Assembly: GCF_000520975.1 (NCBI RefSeq)
Contig: NZ_JACB01000003.1
Coordinates: 186,001-250,000, forward strand
Reading direction: 5' to 3'
DNA length: 64,000 nt
Source: Aquimarina megaterium XH134
GTDB taxonomy: Bacteria; Bacteroidota; Bacteroidia; Flavobacteriales; Flavobacteriaceae
The notes under the pieces were generated by a model. It made no database searches. It worked only from the letters and a program-made list of their open reading frames with translations, and was not told the origin of the DNA. The number at the start of each line of letters is the position of its first letter. Position 1 is the stretch's first letter. The translations under genes and the position numbers were made by a program. Positions 18,095-27,450 of the stretch are shown here, one piece after another.

Positions 18095-19330
18095 ATGAAC
18101 TTGAAAAAAAGAAATAAGCTTAAAATATTAAACGATCCAATTTACGGTTTTATTACGATACCTAATGAACTAATTTTCGATCTTATCGAACATAAGTATT
18201 TTCAGAGGTTACGTCGCATATCTCAGATGGGCCTCTCATATTTGGTATATCCGGGAGCGCATCATACTAGATTTCATCATGCTTTAGGATGTATGCATCT
18301 TATGCAAAAAGCTGTGAGAGTTCTTAGTTTTAAAGGGATTAGCATTTCTGAAGAGGAAGAAGAAGCCCTTTATGTAGCGATCTTATTACACGATATTGGC
18401 CATGGTCCTTTTTCTCATGCAATGGAACATAGCATCGTAAATGAGGTAAATCATGAGTCTATTTCTCTCATGTTTATGGAAAAGATTAATGAAGAATTTA
18501 ACGGTAGTTTAACGCTGGCAATTCAGATTTTTAAAGGAGAATATCATCGTAATTTTTTGCATCAGTTGATTTCGAGCCAATTGGATATGGATCGTTTGGA
18601 CTATCTGAAACGCGATAGTTTTTATACCGGTGTGGCCGAAGGAAATATTAATAGTGAACGCTTAATTACCATGCTTACTGTTGTTAATGATGAATTGGTA
18701 GTAGAAGAAAAGGGGATTTATTCTGTAGAAAAGTTTTTATTGGCCAGGCGCTTGATGTATTGGCAGGTATATCTTCATAAAACAAGTTTGGTAGCAGAGA
18801 ATTTATTGATTAGAGTATTGAAAAGAGCTAAAGAATTGGTAGAGAAGGGGGCAGAACTAAAAGCTAGTGAAGCACTAACATTTTTTCTCGAAAATAAGAT
18901 AACAGCAGAAAATTTTACTACAGAAGTTTTAGAAACATTTTCTAGATTAGACGATTATGATATTATTTCTGCAATGAAAGAATGGTCTCGTTCAGAAGAT
19001 TTTGTTTTAAGCATGCTGTCTTCAATGATTATTGATAGAGATCTTTTAAAAATAAAAATTAAAAAGAAACCTTTTCAGAGTCATAAAAAAGAAAATCATA
19101 TCGAAAAATTTAAGAAACAATATAAAATTTCTGATGAAGAAGCCCGTTATTTTATTTTTGAAGGGACTATTTCTAACCAGGCCTACCACCTTAATAAGCA
19201 GAATATAAATATTTTATATAAATCAAGAAAAATTGTAGATGTAGTTAAAGCTACAGATGAGTTTAATCTTGAAGCCCTATCAAAACCAGTAACCAAATAT
19301 TTTATGTGCTATCCAAAGCACAAACATTAA
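18095..19330 (+). CDS. HD superfamily phosphohydrolase (dGTPase/SAMHD1-like)
   Basis: 411 residues from MNLKKRNKLKILNDPIYGF. Metal-binding HD motif residues are in HTRFHHALGCMHLM, LLHDIGHGPFSHAMEH (the HD pair) and LDMDRLDYLKRDS, the pattern of the YdhJ/SAMHD1-like group, which hydrolyse dNTPs or other phosphoesters. A start 18 codons further upstream (18041) would put a -7 promoter box inside the coding region and is disfavoured. It is followed 24 bp later by lpxD. Confidence 0.9.
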   Translation: MNLKKRNKLKILNDPIYGFITIPNELIFDLIEHKYFQRLRRISQMGLSYLVYPGAHHTRFHHALGCMHLMQKAVRVLSFKGISISEEEEEALYVAILLHDIGHGPFSHAMEHSIVNEVNHESISLMFMEKINEEFNGSLTLAIQIFKGEYHRNFLHQLISSQLDMDRLDYLKRDSFYTGVAEGNINSERLITMLTVVNDELVVEEKGIYSVEKFLLARRLMYWQVYLHKTSLVAENLLIRVLKRAKELVEKGAELKASEALTFFLENKITAENFTTEVLETFSRLDDYDIISAMKEWSRSEDFVLSMLSSMIIDRDLLKIKIKKKPFQSHKKENHIEKFKKQYKISDEEARYFIFEGTISNQAYHLNKQNINILYKSRKIVDVVKATDEFNLEALSKPVTKYFMCYPKHKH

Positions 19331-19341
19331 CACATTTTTTA

Positions 19342-19349
19342 TACTTTTG
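19342..19349 (+). promoter_or_regulatory. Possible -7 box before lpxD
   Basis: TACTTTTG fits TAnnTTTG. It is only 5 bp from the lpxD ATG (19355), so a transcript from it would be nearly leaderless. No -33 TTG is seen at the right distance. Confidence 0.3.
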
Positions 19350-19354
19350 CTAGA

Positions 19355-20383
19355 ATGATTTTTACAGCCACACAAATTGCGGGTATTTTGAACGGGGAAA
19401 TCGAGGGAGATGAAACCGTCGAAGTATCTAAACTAGCTAAAATTGAAGAAGGAACTAAAGGTTCATTAACCTTTTTGTCAAATCCTAAATACACCCAATA
19501 TATCTATTCTACTGATGCATCAATAACTATTGTAGATAAAAACTTTGAGGCAGAGTCTACAATTAAAACAACTCTTATTAGAGTAGATGATGCATATAAA
19601 GCTTTTTCTCAACTGCTAGAGTACTATAATATGGTAAAGATGAATAAAGCAGGGATAGAACAACCGAGTTTTATTTCTGAAACAGCATCTTTTGGAGAAA
19701 ATATTTATTTCGGAGCATTTTCGTACATAGGAGATAATGTGAAAATTGGTGAAAATGCTAAAATTTTTCCTAATGTATATATAGGAGATAATGTAACTAT
19801 TGGTGATAATGTAATTGTTTTTGCTGGTGCAAAAATATATTCAGAGACCATAATCGGAAATAATTGTGTAATTCATAGTGGAGCAATAGTAGGGGCAGAC
19901 GGTTTTGGATTTACACCTAACGAAAAAGGAGAATATAGTAAAGTACCTCAAACCGGTAATGTTATAATAGAAAATAATGTTGATGTAGGAGCGGGTACAA
20001 CTATTGATAGAGCTACACTAGGATCTACAATCATACGTACAGGAGTAAAACTAGATAATCAAATACAAATTGCTCATAATGTAGAAATAGGAGAGCATAC
20101 AGCAATTGCAGCTCAGACAGGAATTGCAGGATCTACCAAAATAGGTAAACATTGTCTTATTGGTGGGCAAGTTGGTATTGCAGGACATCTTGTTATAGGT
20201 AATAATGTAAAAATACAAGCCCAATCAGGTATAGGAAGAAATATAAAAGACGGAGAAGCTATTCAGGGTTCCCCTGCTTTAGGATACTCTGACTTTAATA
20301 AATCTTATGTACATTTTAAAAATCTTCCCAAAATTGTGGATAGAGTATACAAACTAGAGAAAAAGATAAACAATAATGAGTGA
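19355..20383 (+). CDS. lpxD: UDP-3-O-(3-hydroxyacyl)glucosamine N-acyltransferase LpxD
   Basis: Third step of lipid A synthesis: N-acylation of UDP-3-O-acyl-GlcN. 342 residues. The N-terminal uridine-binding domain (1-100) contains [15 protein letters not shown]; from about 105 there are hexapeptide repeats ([14 protein letters not shown] and onward) forming a left-handed beta helix. The catalytic His is in the [11 protein letters not shown] repeat. It leads the lpx block and its stop overlaps the start of lpxC/fabZ by 8 nt, indicating translational coupling. Confidence 0.94.
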   Translation: MIFTATQIAGILNGEIEGDETVEVSKLAKIEEGTKGSLTFLSNPKYTQYIYSTDASITIVDKNFEAESTIKTTLIRVDDAYKAFSQLLEYYNMVKMNKAGIEQPSFISETASFGENIYFGAFSYIGDNVKIGENAKIFPNVYIGDNVTIGDNVIVFAGAKIYSETIIGNNCVIHSGAIVGADGFGFTPNEKGEYSKVPQTGNVIIENNVDVGAGTTIDRATLGSTIIRTGVKLDNQIQIAHNVEIGEHTAIAAQTGIAGSTKIGKHCLIGGQVGIAGHLVIGNNVKIQAQSGIGRNIKDGEAIQGSPALGYSDFNKSYVHFKNLPKIVDRVYKLEKKINNNE

Positions 20384-21779
20384 TATTGTCGTAGGAAAAC
20401 AAAGAACCATTAAAAAGGAAATAAAGCTTACAGGTGTGGGCTTACATACCGGAAAAGAAGTAACATTAACTTTTAAACCGGCACCAGAGAATCATGGCTA
20501 TGCTTTTTGCAGAATTGATCTTGAAGGCAATCCAATTATTGAAGCTGATGCTAACTATGTTGTAAATACACAACGTGGGACAAATCTAGAGAAAAACGGA
20601 GTTAGCATTCAGACATCAGAACATGTGCTTGCAGCTTGTGTTGGATTAGAAATCGATAATCTTTTGATAGAGTTAAACGCATCAGAACCTCCTATTATGG
20701 ATGGTTCTAGTAAGTTTTTTATCGAAGCTCTTGAGCAGGCAGGAATTGTAGAACAAGAATCAGAAAGAGAAGAATACATTGTAAAAGATGTAATTTCTTA
20801 TGTAGACGAAGAGTCTGGTAGTGAAATTATTGTAATGCCATCTGATGAATATCAGGTGACTACAATGGTTGATTTTGGAACCAAAGTATTAGGAACTCAA
20901 AATGCTTCTTTAAAACGTCTTTCAGATTTTAAAAAGGAAATAGCAGATGCTAGAACTTTTAGTTTTCTACACGAATTAGAAATGCTGTTAGAACATGGCT
21001 TGATTAAAGGAGGAGATTTAAATAATGCTATAGTGTATGTGGATAAAGAATTAAGTCCAAGTACGATGGAAAAACTTAAAGTAGCATTTGGAAAAGAATC
21101 TATCGCTATAAAACCTAATGGTATATTGGATAATTTAACTTTACATTATCCAAACGAGGCTGCACGTCATAAACTATTAGATGTTATAGGGGATATTGCA
21201 TTAATAGGAACAAGGATTAGAGGAAAAATCATAGCTAATAAGCCTGGACACTATGTAAATACCCAGTTTGCTAAAAAGCTTTCTAAGATTATAAAAATAG
21301 AAAAGCGTAATAAAGTTCCGCAATTTGATCTTTCTAAAGAACCTTTAATGGATATTAATAAGATCATGGGGATGCTTCCACACAGGCCTCCTTTCTTGTT
21401 GATAGATAGGATTTTAGAAATGTCTGATAAACATGTGGTTGGTCTTAAGAATGTAACCATGAATGAGCCGTTTTTTGTAGGACATTTTCCGGGAGCACCA
21501 GTAATGCCAGGAGTGCTTCAGATTGAAGCTATGGCTCAAACAGGCGGGATTTTAGCATTGAGTACAGTACCTGATCCAGAGAATTATCTTACCTATTTCA
21601 TGAAAATAGATAAAGTAAAATTTAAGCAGCAAGTATTACCAGGTGATACCTTGATATTTAAATTAGAATTGATAACACCCATTCGTCGAGGTATTTGTCA
21701 TATGCAGGCTTTTGCTTATGCCAATGGCAAATTAGTTACCGAAGCAGAGCTTATGGCGCAAATTGTAAAATCAAAATAA
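20376..21779 (+). CDS. lpxC/fabZ: Fused LpxC deacetylase / FabZ 3-hydroxyacyl-ACP dehydratase
   Basis: 467 residues with two enzymes in one chain. Residues 1-305 are LpxC, the zinc-dependent UDP-3-O-acyl-GlcNAc deacetylase that commits carbon to lipid [17 protein letters not shown] and [12 protein letters not shown] supply the zinc and acid-base residues. Residues about 325-467 are FabZ, with [15 protein letters not shown] and catalytic [21 protein letters not shown]. This fusion is characteristic of Bacteroidetes and couples control of lipid A and fatty acid flux. Confidence 0.96.
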   Translation: MSDIVVGKQRTIKKEIKLTGVGLHTGKEVTLTFKPAPENHGYAFCRIDLEGNPIIEADANYVVNTQRGTNLEKNGVSIQTSEHVLAACVGLEIDNLLIELNASEPPIMDGSSKFFIEALEQAGIVEQESEREEYIVKDVISYVDEESGSEIIVMPSDEYQVTTMVDFGTKVLGTQNASLKRLSDFKKEIADARTFSFLHELEMLLEHGLIKGGDLNNAIVYVDKELSPSTMEKLKVAFGKESIAIKPNGILDNLTLHYPNEAARHKLLDVIGDIALIGTRIRGKIIANKPGHYVNTQFAKKLSKIIKIEKRNKVPQFDLSKEPLMDINKIMGMLPHRPPFLLIDRILEMSDKHVVGLKNVTMNEPFFVGHFPGAPVMPGVLQIEAMAQTGGILALSTVPDPENYLTYFMKIDKVKFKQQVLPGDTLIFKLELITPIRRGICHMQAFAYANGKLVTEAELMAQIVKSK

Positions 21780-21791
21780 TCAATAAAATAG

Positions 21792-22574
21792 ATGAATCAA
21801 CCATTAGCATACGTTCATCCAGGAGCAAAAATTGCAAAAAACGTTGTAATAGAACCTTTTACGACCATACATAATAATGTGGTAATAGGAGAAGGAACCT
21901 GGATAGGTTCTAATGTTACCATTATGGAAGGAGCGCGCATAGGAAAAAACTGTAGTATTTTTCCGGGAGCTGTTATTTCTGCGACTCCTCAGGATAAAAA
22001 ATTTAATGATGAAGATACTATAACCGAAATCGGAGATAATACTACGATTCGAGAATGTGTTACAATCAATAGAGGGACTGCAGACAGAATGAAAACCAAA
22101 ATTGGAAAAAATTGTTGGATTATGGCGTATTGCCATATCGCTCATGATTGTATTGTAGGTGATAATTGTATATTTTCTAATAATAGTACATTGGCTGGCC
22201 ATATTAATGTTGGTGATTATGTTGTTTTAGCTGGTATGGCTGCGGTACAACAATTTTGCAGTATTGGTAATCATGCATTTGTAACAGGAGGATCATTAGT
22301 ACGTAAAGATGTACCTCCATTTGTTAAAGCTGCCAGAGAGCCTTTGTCATATGTTGGAATTAACTCTATAGGTCTACGCCGAAGAGGATTTACAACAGAA
22401 AAAATAAGAGAAGTACAGAATATATATCGAATTTTATATCAACAGAACTATAACAACACTCAGGCAGTTGCAATTATCGAAGCAGAAATGGAAGCAACAC
22501 CAGAGCGTGATGAGGTTTTAGAGTTTATTAAGAACTCTCAGAGAGGAATTATGAAAGGATATTTTTCTAATTAA
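21792..22574 (+). CDS. lpxA: UDP-N-acetylglucosamine O-acyltransferase LpxA
   Basis: First step of lipid A synthesis: O-acylation of UDP-GlcNAc. 260 residues, standard length. Hexapeptide repeats run from about residue 5 to 180 (IAKNVVIEPFTTI, VGDNCIFSNNSTLAG), with the catalytic His in AYCHIAHDCIVG, and a helical C terminus begins SIGLRRRGFTTEKIREV. It lies 12 bp after lpxC/fabZ. Confidence 0.95.
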   Translation: MNQPLAYVHPGAKIAKNVVIEPFTTIHNNVVIGEGTWIGSNVTIMEGARIGKNCSIFPGAVISATPQDKKFNDEDTITEIGDNTTIRECVTINRGTADRMKTKIGKNCWIMAYCHIAHDCIVGDNCIFSNNSTLAGHINVGDYVVLAGMAAVQQFCSIGNHAFVTGGSLVRKDVPPFVKAAREPLSYVGINSIGLRRRGFTTEKIREVQNIYRILYQQNYNNTQAVAIIEAEMEATPERDEVLEFIKNSQRGIMKGYFSN

Positions 22575-22615
22575 GTAATTCGATACAGATAATAATCATA
22601 AGAAATTAAAGAATA

Positions 22616-23182
22616 ATGGCAAGTACTAGTGATATCAGAAATGGATTGTGTATCAAATACAATCACGACATCTATAAGATTATTGAGTTTTTACATGTAA
22701 AACCAGGTAAAGGACCTGCTTTTGTGCGTACAAAATTAAAAAGCGTTACTACAGGAAAAGTGATTGATAATACATTCTCTTCGGGACATAAAATTGATGA
22801 TGTACGAGTAGAAACACATAAGTTTCAGTATTTATATGCCGAGGGTGATACTTTTCATTTTATGAATACCGAGGATTATAATCAAATTACATTACAAAAG
22901 TCTACTTTAGATGCTCCTGGTTTATTAAAAGAAGGAGAAGTAGTGACTGTTATCATTAATTCTGAAGATCAAATGCCTCTTTCTGTAGAAATGCCTGCTA
23001 GCGTTATTCTTGAAGTAACAGCTACAGAGCCAGGTGTTAAAGGAAATACGGCTACCAATGCTACTAAACCAGCTACTGTAGAAACCGGAGCAGAGGTAAT
23101 GGTACCTCTTTTTATCAATGAAGGAGATAAAATTAAAGTTGAAACAGAAAAAGGGACGTATAAAGAAAGAATAAAAGAATAA
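22616..23182 (+). CDS. efp: Elongation factor P
   Basis: Relieves ribosome stalling at polyproline stretches. 188 residues with three beta-barrel domains. The exposed loop PGKGPAF puts K32 at the position that is modified in other bacteria; the C-terminal domain ends with FINEGDKIKVETEKGTYKER. It sits inside the lpx gene block between lpxA and the second LpxD-like gene. Confidence 0.96.
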   Translation: MASTSDIRNGLCIKYNHDIYKIIEFLHVKPGKGPAFVRTKLKSVTTGKVIDNTFSSGHKIDDVRVETHKFQYLYAEGDTFHFMNTEDYNQITLQKSTLDAPGLLKEGEVVTVIINSEDQMPLSVEMPASVILEVTATEPGVKGNTATNATKPATVETGAEVMVPLFINEGDKIKVETEKGTYKERIKE

Positions 23183-23206
23183 TATTTTATATCCCAAATT
23201 TTTATA

Positions 23207-24145
23207 ATGAAATTTCCACAAGCGCATACCTTACAGCAAATAGCTACTATTATATCGTCAGAGTATGTAGGGGACTCTAATTTCCCGGTTTTAGGGATGA
23301 ATGAAATTCATGTGGTTTCTCCAGGAGATATAGTTTTTGTTGATCACCCAAAGTATTACGATAAGGCATTACAAAGTGCTGCAACGGTAATTTTGATTAA
23401 TAAAGAAGTAGAATGCCCAGAAGGTAAGGCACTCCTTATTTCTGAAGATCCTTTTAGAGATTTCAATATACTTACAACATATTTTAGACCCTTCAAAAAA
23501 GCAGATTCTTTAATTTCGGAAACCGCTAAAATTGGTAAAAATACAATTATACAACCAGGTAGTTTTATTGGAAATAATGTAAGTATTGGTGATAATTGTA
23601 TTATTCATGCCAATGTAAGTATTTATGATAATACTAGTATTGGTAATAATGTTACTATACATGCAGGTACTATTTTAGGAACCGATGCTTTCTATTATCA
23701 GAAAAGACCTCATGGATTTGATAAATTAATTTCTGGAGGACGTGTAGTAATAGAAGATAATGTAGATTTAGGGGCATCCTGTACAATAGATAAAGGAGTT
23801 ACCGGCGATACTATTATAAAAGAAGGAACCAAAATAGATAACCAGGTACATGTTGGTCATGATACTGTAATAGGTAAGAAATGCTTGATTGCATCTCAAG
23901 TAGGAATTTCGGGCTGTGTTGTTATTGAAGATGAAGTGACGATCTGGGGACAGGTTGGTATTACCAGTGCTATTACAATTGGTAGTAAAGCTATTATTTC
24001 TGCACAATCAGGAGTGAGTAAATCATTAGAGGCTAATAAGAGTTATTTTGGTACTCCTGCAGATGATTTTAGGAAAAAATATAAGGAGATTGCATCAATA
24101 CGGCTAATTCCTGATTTAATAGATAAATTGAAAAAAAATGAGTAA
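23207..24145 (+). CDS. Second LpxD-like hexapeptide acyltransferase
   Basis: 312 residues, with an LpxD-type N-terminal domain (VVSPGDIVFVDHPKYYDKAL) and hexapeptide repeats from about 105 to 270, including the histidine repeat DNQVHVGHDTVIGKK. It differs from the full LpxD at 19355 in sequence, and the helical C-terminal tail is present but short. It may acylate a different sugar nucleotide or another position; the family assignment is firm, the substrate is not. The stop overlaps the next gene by 8 nt. Confidence 0.88.
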   Translation: MKFPQAHTLQQIATIISSEYVGDSNFPVLGMNEIHVVSPGDIVFVDHPKYYDKALQSAATVILINKEVECPEGKALLISEDPFRDFNILTTYFRPFKKADSLISETAKIGKNTIIQPGSFIGNNVSIGDNCIIHANVSIYDNTSIGNNVTIHAGTILGTDAFYYQKRPHGFDKLISGGRVVIEDNVDLGASCTIDKGVTGDTIIKEGTKIDNQVHVGHDTVIGKKCLIASQVGISGCVVIEDEVTIWGQVGITSAITIGSKAIISAQSGVSKSLEANKSYFGTPADDFRKKYKEIASIRLIPDLIDKLKKNE

Positions 24146-24545
24146 AACAGTTAAGGATATAGTACGATCTTTTTATGAAACAGATCTTATTCATAATACT
24201 GAAGCCTTTTCTGAGTATTTACATCCCGAAATTGAATTATATTGGAATAGTAGTTTTGGGTTTAATAAGAAAGATTTTAATGATATTAAGACCATGTTTA
24301 ATGAAATGGCATTGTCTTTTGAAGCTCTGAGATGTGAAATTAGTCACCTAATAGTCGAAGGAAATACAGCGACTATACGATATACATATTTTGTTCAAAC
24401 TATCGAAGCGCCAGATAAAGAAGAGCCTATAGCTCATTTTATTACAATTTGGGAACTTAAAAATGATAAATTATATAGAGGATATCAAATAAGTCAACAA
24501 GGAGATAATGCTCCAGAAAGTATAATGTCATTTATTTCAAAATAA
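24138..24545 (+). CDS. NTF2-like (SnoaL-type) protein
   Basis: 135 residues with the cone-shaped alpha+beta NTF2 fold: MSKTVKDIVRSFYETDLI, EYLHPEIELYWNSSFG, IVEGNTATIRYTYFV and HFITIWELKNDKLYRGYQIS. Such domains bind small ligands or act as isomerases; nothing shows which here. It overlaps the LpxD-like gene by 8 nt, so it is cotranscribed with it. Confidence 0.85.
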   Translation: MSKTVKDIVRSFYETDLIHNTEAFSEYLHPEIELYWNSSFGFNKKDFNDIKTMFNEMALSFEALRCEISHLIVEGNTATIRYTYFVQTIEAPDKEEPIAHFITIWELKNDKLYRGYQISQQGDNAPESIMSFISK

Positions 24546-24580
24546 TTAGTTTTTCATTTCAACCATAATTTTCAAAAGCT

Positions 24581-24588
24581 TACTTTTG
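24581..24588 (+). promoter_or_regulatory. Candidate -7 box for sucD
   Basis: TACTTTTG fits TAnnTTTG and lies 33 bp before the sucD ATG. No clear -33 TTG is seen. Confidence 0.4.
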
Positions 24589-24620
24589 GAGCTCTAAAAA
24601 AAATAAAAAATCATAACGCA

Positions 24621-25493
24621 ATGAGTGTTTTAGTTAATAAAGATTCAAAAATTATTGTACAAGGGTTTACAGGTAGTGAAGGTACTTTTCATGCAGGCCA
24701 AATGATCGAGTATGGAACAAATGTTGTAGGAGGGGTTACTCCCGGAAAAGGAGGACAAACTCATTTAGATAAACCCGTTTTTAATACTGTAGAAGATGCA
24801 GTTAGAGAAGTAGGTGCAGATACTACAATTATTTTTGTACCACCAGCTTTTGCCGCAGATGCAATTATGGAAGCTGCAGATGCAGGAATAAAAGTAATTA
24901 TTACAATTACTGAAGGTATTCCCGTTGCAGATATGATTACGGCATCAAACTATATTAGCGATAAAGGATGTAGACTTATTGGTCCAAATTGCCCAGGGGT
25001 AATTACTCCGGGAGAAGCAAAAGTTGGTATTATGCCAGGGTTTGTATTTAAGAAAGGTAATGTAGGTATTGTATCAAAATCAGGTACGCTAACCTACGAA
25101 GCAGCAGATCAAGTTGTAAAACAAGGACTTGGGATAACTACTGCAATAGGAATAGGTGGTGACCCAATTATTGGTACCACTACAAAAGAAGCGGTTGAAC
25201 TATTGATCAATGATTCAGAAACAGATTGTGTGGTTATGATTGGTGAAATTGGAGGTCAATTAGAAGCAGATGCTGCAAAATGGATAAAAGAAAGCGGAAC
25301 TTCTAAGCCTGTTGTAGGTTTTATTGCTGGAGAAACTGCTCCTGCCGGACGTACTATGGGACATGCCGGAGCTATTGTTGGCGGTAGTGAAGATACTGCA
25401 GCTGCCAAAAAAGCAATTATGAGAGAATGCGGAATTCATGTTGTAGACTCTCCTGCAGAAATAGGTAAAAAAGTTGCCGAAGTACTCGGTTAG
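24621..25493 (+). CDS. sucD: Succinate-CoA ligase (ADP-forming) alpha subunit
   Basis: TCA cycle enzyme converting succinyl-CoA and ADP/GDP to succinate and ATP/GTP. 290 residues. CoA-binding start [23 protein letters not shown], the [22 protein letters not shown] block, and the phospho-histidine loop [13 protein letters not shown] near 246. The beta subunit gene (sucC) is not adjacent, as often in Bacteroidetes. Confidence 0.96.
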   Translation: MSVLVNKDSKIIVQGFTGSEGTFHAGQMIEYGTNVVGGVTPGKGGQTHLDKPVFNTVEDAVREVGADTTIIFVPPAFAADAIMEAADAGIKVIITITEGIPVADMITASNYISDKGCRLIGPNCPGVITPGEAKVGIMPGFVFKKGNVGIVSKSGTLTYEAADQVVKQGLGITTAIGIGGDPIIGTTTKEAVELLINDSETDCVVMIGEIGGQLEADAAKWIKESGTSKPVVGFIAGETAPAGRTMGHAGAIVGGSEDTAAAKKAIMRECGIHVVDSPAEIGKKVAEVLG

Positions 25494-25540
25494 AAATTAT
25501 ACGATTAATCTCAAAAAAATGAGATTAGTTTATTGCTTAT

Positions 25541-25578
25541 AAAAAAACTTATAATGAATTTTCATTATAAGTTTTTTT
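25541..25578. terminator. Bidirectional terminator between sucD and the anti-sigma-like gene
   Basis: An A7 run, an inverted repeat CTTATAATGAA (25548-25558) / TTCATTATAAG (25561-25571), then T9. It works for either strand and lies directly between two convergent genes. Confidence 0.85.
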
Positions 25579-26376
25579 TTATAGCTTACTTAAAAGCTCT
25601 GATGCTTCTTTAAATTTATAATTACTTGAAGACTCTGTTATTTGAAATAATATATTCTTTGCTTTTGACACATCATTCTTTTTAAGAAATAATAAAGCTT
25701 TATACCATTTACCTTTGGGGCTATCTATAAACTTGTTTTCTATTAATGTATTAAAACTAATTTCTGCCTTGTCAAATTGCCCTAGTTCCATTTGAGAAAT
25801 TCCAGTATAAAGATATATGATTGCTTTATTCTTTTGAGCAGTAGAAAGCTGCTGCTCTAAAATACTTAATGATTGATCGTATTCTTTAGCTTCAAATAAT
25901 TTTTGCGCTTTGATTAGTAATTTTTGTTCGCTATTTCCTCGGTCTATTAAAGATGGTAATTCGGATAAATTTATATAATTGGCATATAATTCATTAGTAG
26001 AAGTTTTAAAAGGCGAAAAAATAGTGAGACCAATGATAATTAAAATGACAGCGATACCTGCGTATAAAAACCAAGATTGACTTCTTTTCTTTTGTTGTAG
26101 CTGATATTTAGAATTTACTATATGTAATGTGTTTTTTAATGTTTGGGTTGATTCACTTCTAAATAATACTTCATACTCATCAATTTCAGAATGGCTGGTA
26201 TTGCTGCTAATACTCCATTCAGAATCATTTAAATTAAGAAAGAGCTGTTTCTCAAAATTCACTTTTTCACGAAAGTCTTTATCGTTTTCCATTCTCGATA
26301 AAACGAGATCTCTTTCTTTTTCTGTGAGTTTATTGTTTAGAAAATCCTGAATTAATATATGTTCATCTATACTCAT
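25579..26376 (-). CDS. Membrane protein with cytoplasmic anti-sigma-like N terminus and periplasmic TPR
   Basis: 265 residues. The N-terminal 95 residues are cytoplasmic and resemble a zinc-free anti-sigma region (LIQDFLNNKLTEKERDLVLSRM). One transmembrane helix is at about 102-120 (WFLYAGIAVILIIIGLTIF). The rest is periplasmic with TPR-like helices (AKEYDQSLSILEQQ, LGQFDKAEISFNTLI). Its start overlaps the sigma factor stop by 4 nt, so the two are coupled. The layout suggests it holds the sigma factor at the membrane and senses an envelope signal. That role is inferred from context, not from a diagnostic motif. Confidence 0.75.
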   Translation of the reverse strand: MSIDEHILIQDFLNNKLTEKERDLVLSRMENDKDFREKVNFEKQLFLNLNDSEWSISSNTSHSEIDEYEVLFRSESTQTLKNTLHIVNSKYQLQQKKRSQSWFLYAGIAVILIIIGLTIFSPFKTSTNELYANYINLSELPSLIDRGNSEQKLLIKAQKLFEAKEYDQSLSILEQQLSTAQKNKAIIYLYTGISQMELGQFDKAEISFNTLIENKFIDSPKGKWYKALLFLKKNDVSKAKNILFQITESSSNYKFKEASELLSKL

Positions 26377-26936
26377 AGTTTTTTTAGAGAATTATAACGC
26401 TTATCGTTTTTGATTACTTCAGATAATTTTGCTTTACATTTAAAAACACGCTGCCTGGCAACAGTTTCAGAATTGTACCCCATTGTTTTTACAATATCTT
26501 TATAAGAGATATTATTAAAAAACATGGTTAATACTTTTTTGCAGTTATCCGAGATTAAACTCAATTTTTCGGTAAACAATTCCCATCTTTTTTGCTCTAG
26601 AATTGATAATGCGAGATTACGTTCGGCAGGTACTAGTTCAATAATCTCACTATTTGTTACCCTGTTTTTTGATATTTTTAACTCTCTACGCCATAAATTC
26701 TTACAAGTGGTAAATAAATAGGCTTCAAAACTACTCTTGATTTCGAATTTTTCTCTCTGGTAACGTACGGTAATCTGTAACAAAGCTTTTTGAAAAATAT
26801 CTTCAGCATCTTGTTGCTGTCCTTTATTTTGTAAAATAAACTTTCTAACTCTAGGAAACACCAAATTATAGATGTTCATAATTCCTTTAGAATCATTGTT
26901 TAGTAAACTAGTAAGGTGTTGTATTTTTTCGGCCAT
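26373..26936 (-). CDS. ECF-type RNA polymerase sigma-70 factor
   Basis: 187 residues. Region 2 contains DAEDIFQKALLQITVRYQ followed by FEAYLFTTCKNLWRRELK; region 4 carries a helix-turn-helix ISYKDIVKTMGYNSETVARQRVFKCKAKL. There is no sigma-1.1 or region 3, as in ECF factors. It precedes and overlaps a putative anti-sigma gene and is divergent from a lipoprotein-CHAT pair, which carries a repeated GGTAAC motif in its promoter region. Confidence 0.9.
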   Translation of the reverse strand: MAEKIQHLTSLLNNDSKGIMNIYNLVFPRVRKFILQNKGQQQDAEDIFQKALLQITVRYQREKFEIKSSFEAYLFTTCKNLWRRELKISKNRVTNSEIIELVPAERNLALSILEQKRWELFTEKLSLISDNCKKVLTMFFNNISYKDIVKTMGYNSETVARQRVFKCKAKLSEVIKNDKRYNSLKKL

Positions 26937-26982
26937 TAAGAGATTGTAAATCCATTATACGAAAATAATTTTTTTATCTTCA

Positions 26983-27012
26983 TTTGGGTAACAAAATTGA
27001 TGTTTTGGTAAC
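26983..27012 (+). promoter_or_regulatory. Tandem GGTAAC motif, candidate ECF sigma target
   Basis: TTTGGGTAACAAAATTGATG (26983-27002) is followed at once by TTTTGGTAAC (27003-27012), a 20-bp period. A close copy of the first half recurs at 30200. GGTAAC resembles the GGAAC core of many ECF -35 elements. It points toward the lipoprotein and CHAT genes. Confidence 0.5.
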
Positions 27013-27052
27013 TTATAAAGTGAAATTAAATTAATTTGTAAAAATTATAACG

Positions 27053-27448
27053 ATGAAAAGAAGTTTTTTTTTAAACATAGTGTTAATTATATGTACATTC
27101 TTTTGTATTGTAAGTTGTACATACGATACTGATATCCCTGAACGTGTTGTTACTAAAAATGTAAATACTAAATTAATTAGTGTAGATAATACAATGGAAC
27201 TTTTAGTTGAATATAGAAAAGGAACTTCTGCATCTACAAAAAAGAGAATACGAAGTAATTATATTATTACAGGTCTGTTGTTAGGATGGGAACAATGTAA
27301 AATAAAGGATAATGAAAATGTAGAAGTTTGGATAGTGAATCCCGAAATATATTATGCAAAGGATCCTGCGCCAATTACTGATAGTGATAAGGAAGATATG
27401 GAAAGATTAATGGAGAACGCTAATTGTAAAGATTATAAGAAAAATTAA
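27053..27448 (+). CDS. Small lipoprotein of unknown function
   Basis: 131 residues. A basic start (MKRSFFLN) and hydrophobic stretch lead to a lipobox CIVSC at about 18-22, so Cys22 would be lipidated. The mature part is charged, with LLLGWEQCKIKDNENVEVWIV and NCKDYKKN at the end; I recognise no family. It is 2 bp from the CHAT gene and is surely cotranscribed with it. Confidence 0.75.
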   Translation: MKRSFFLNIVLIICTFFCIVSCTYDTDIPERVVTKNVNTKLISVDNTMELLVEYRKGTSASTKKRIRSNYIITGLLLGWEQCKIKDNENVEVWIVNPEIYYAKDPAPITDSDKEDMERLMENANCKDYKKN

Positions 27449-27450
27449 TA

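Noticed and set aside
25501..25535. A second terminator at TAATCTC...GAGATTA just after sucD
   Set aside because: Seven base pairs and a long A-rich loop with a weak T-run; the stronger bidirectional hairpin follows within 20 bp.
26373..26936. Sigma factor as part of a FecI/FecR TonB-type system
   Set aside because: No FecR-like domain and no TonB-dependent receptor gene is adjacent; the partner has TPRs instead.
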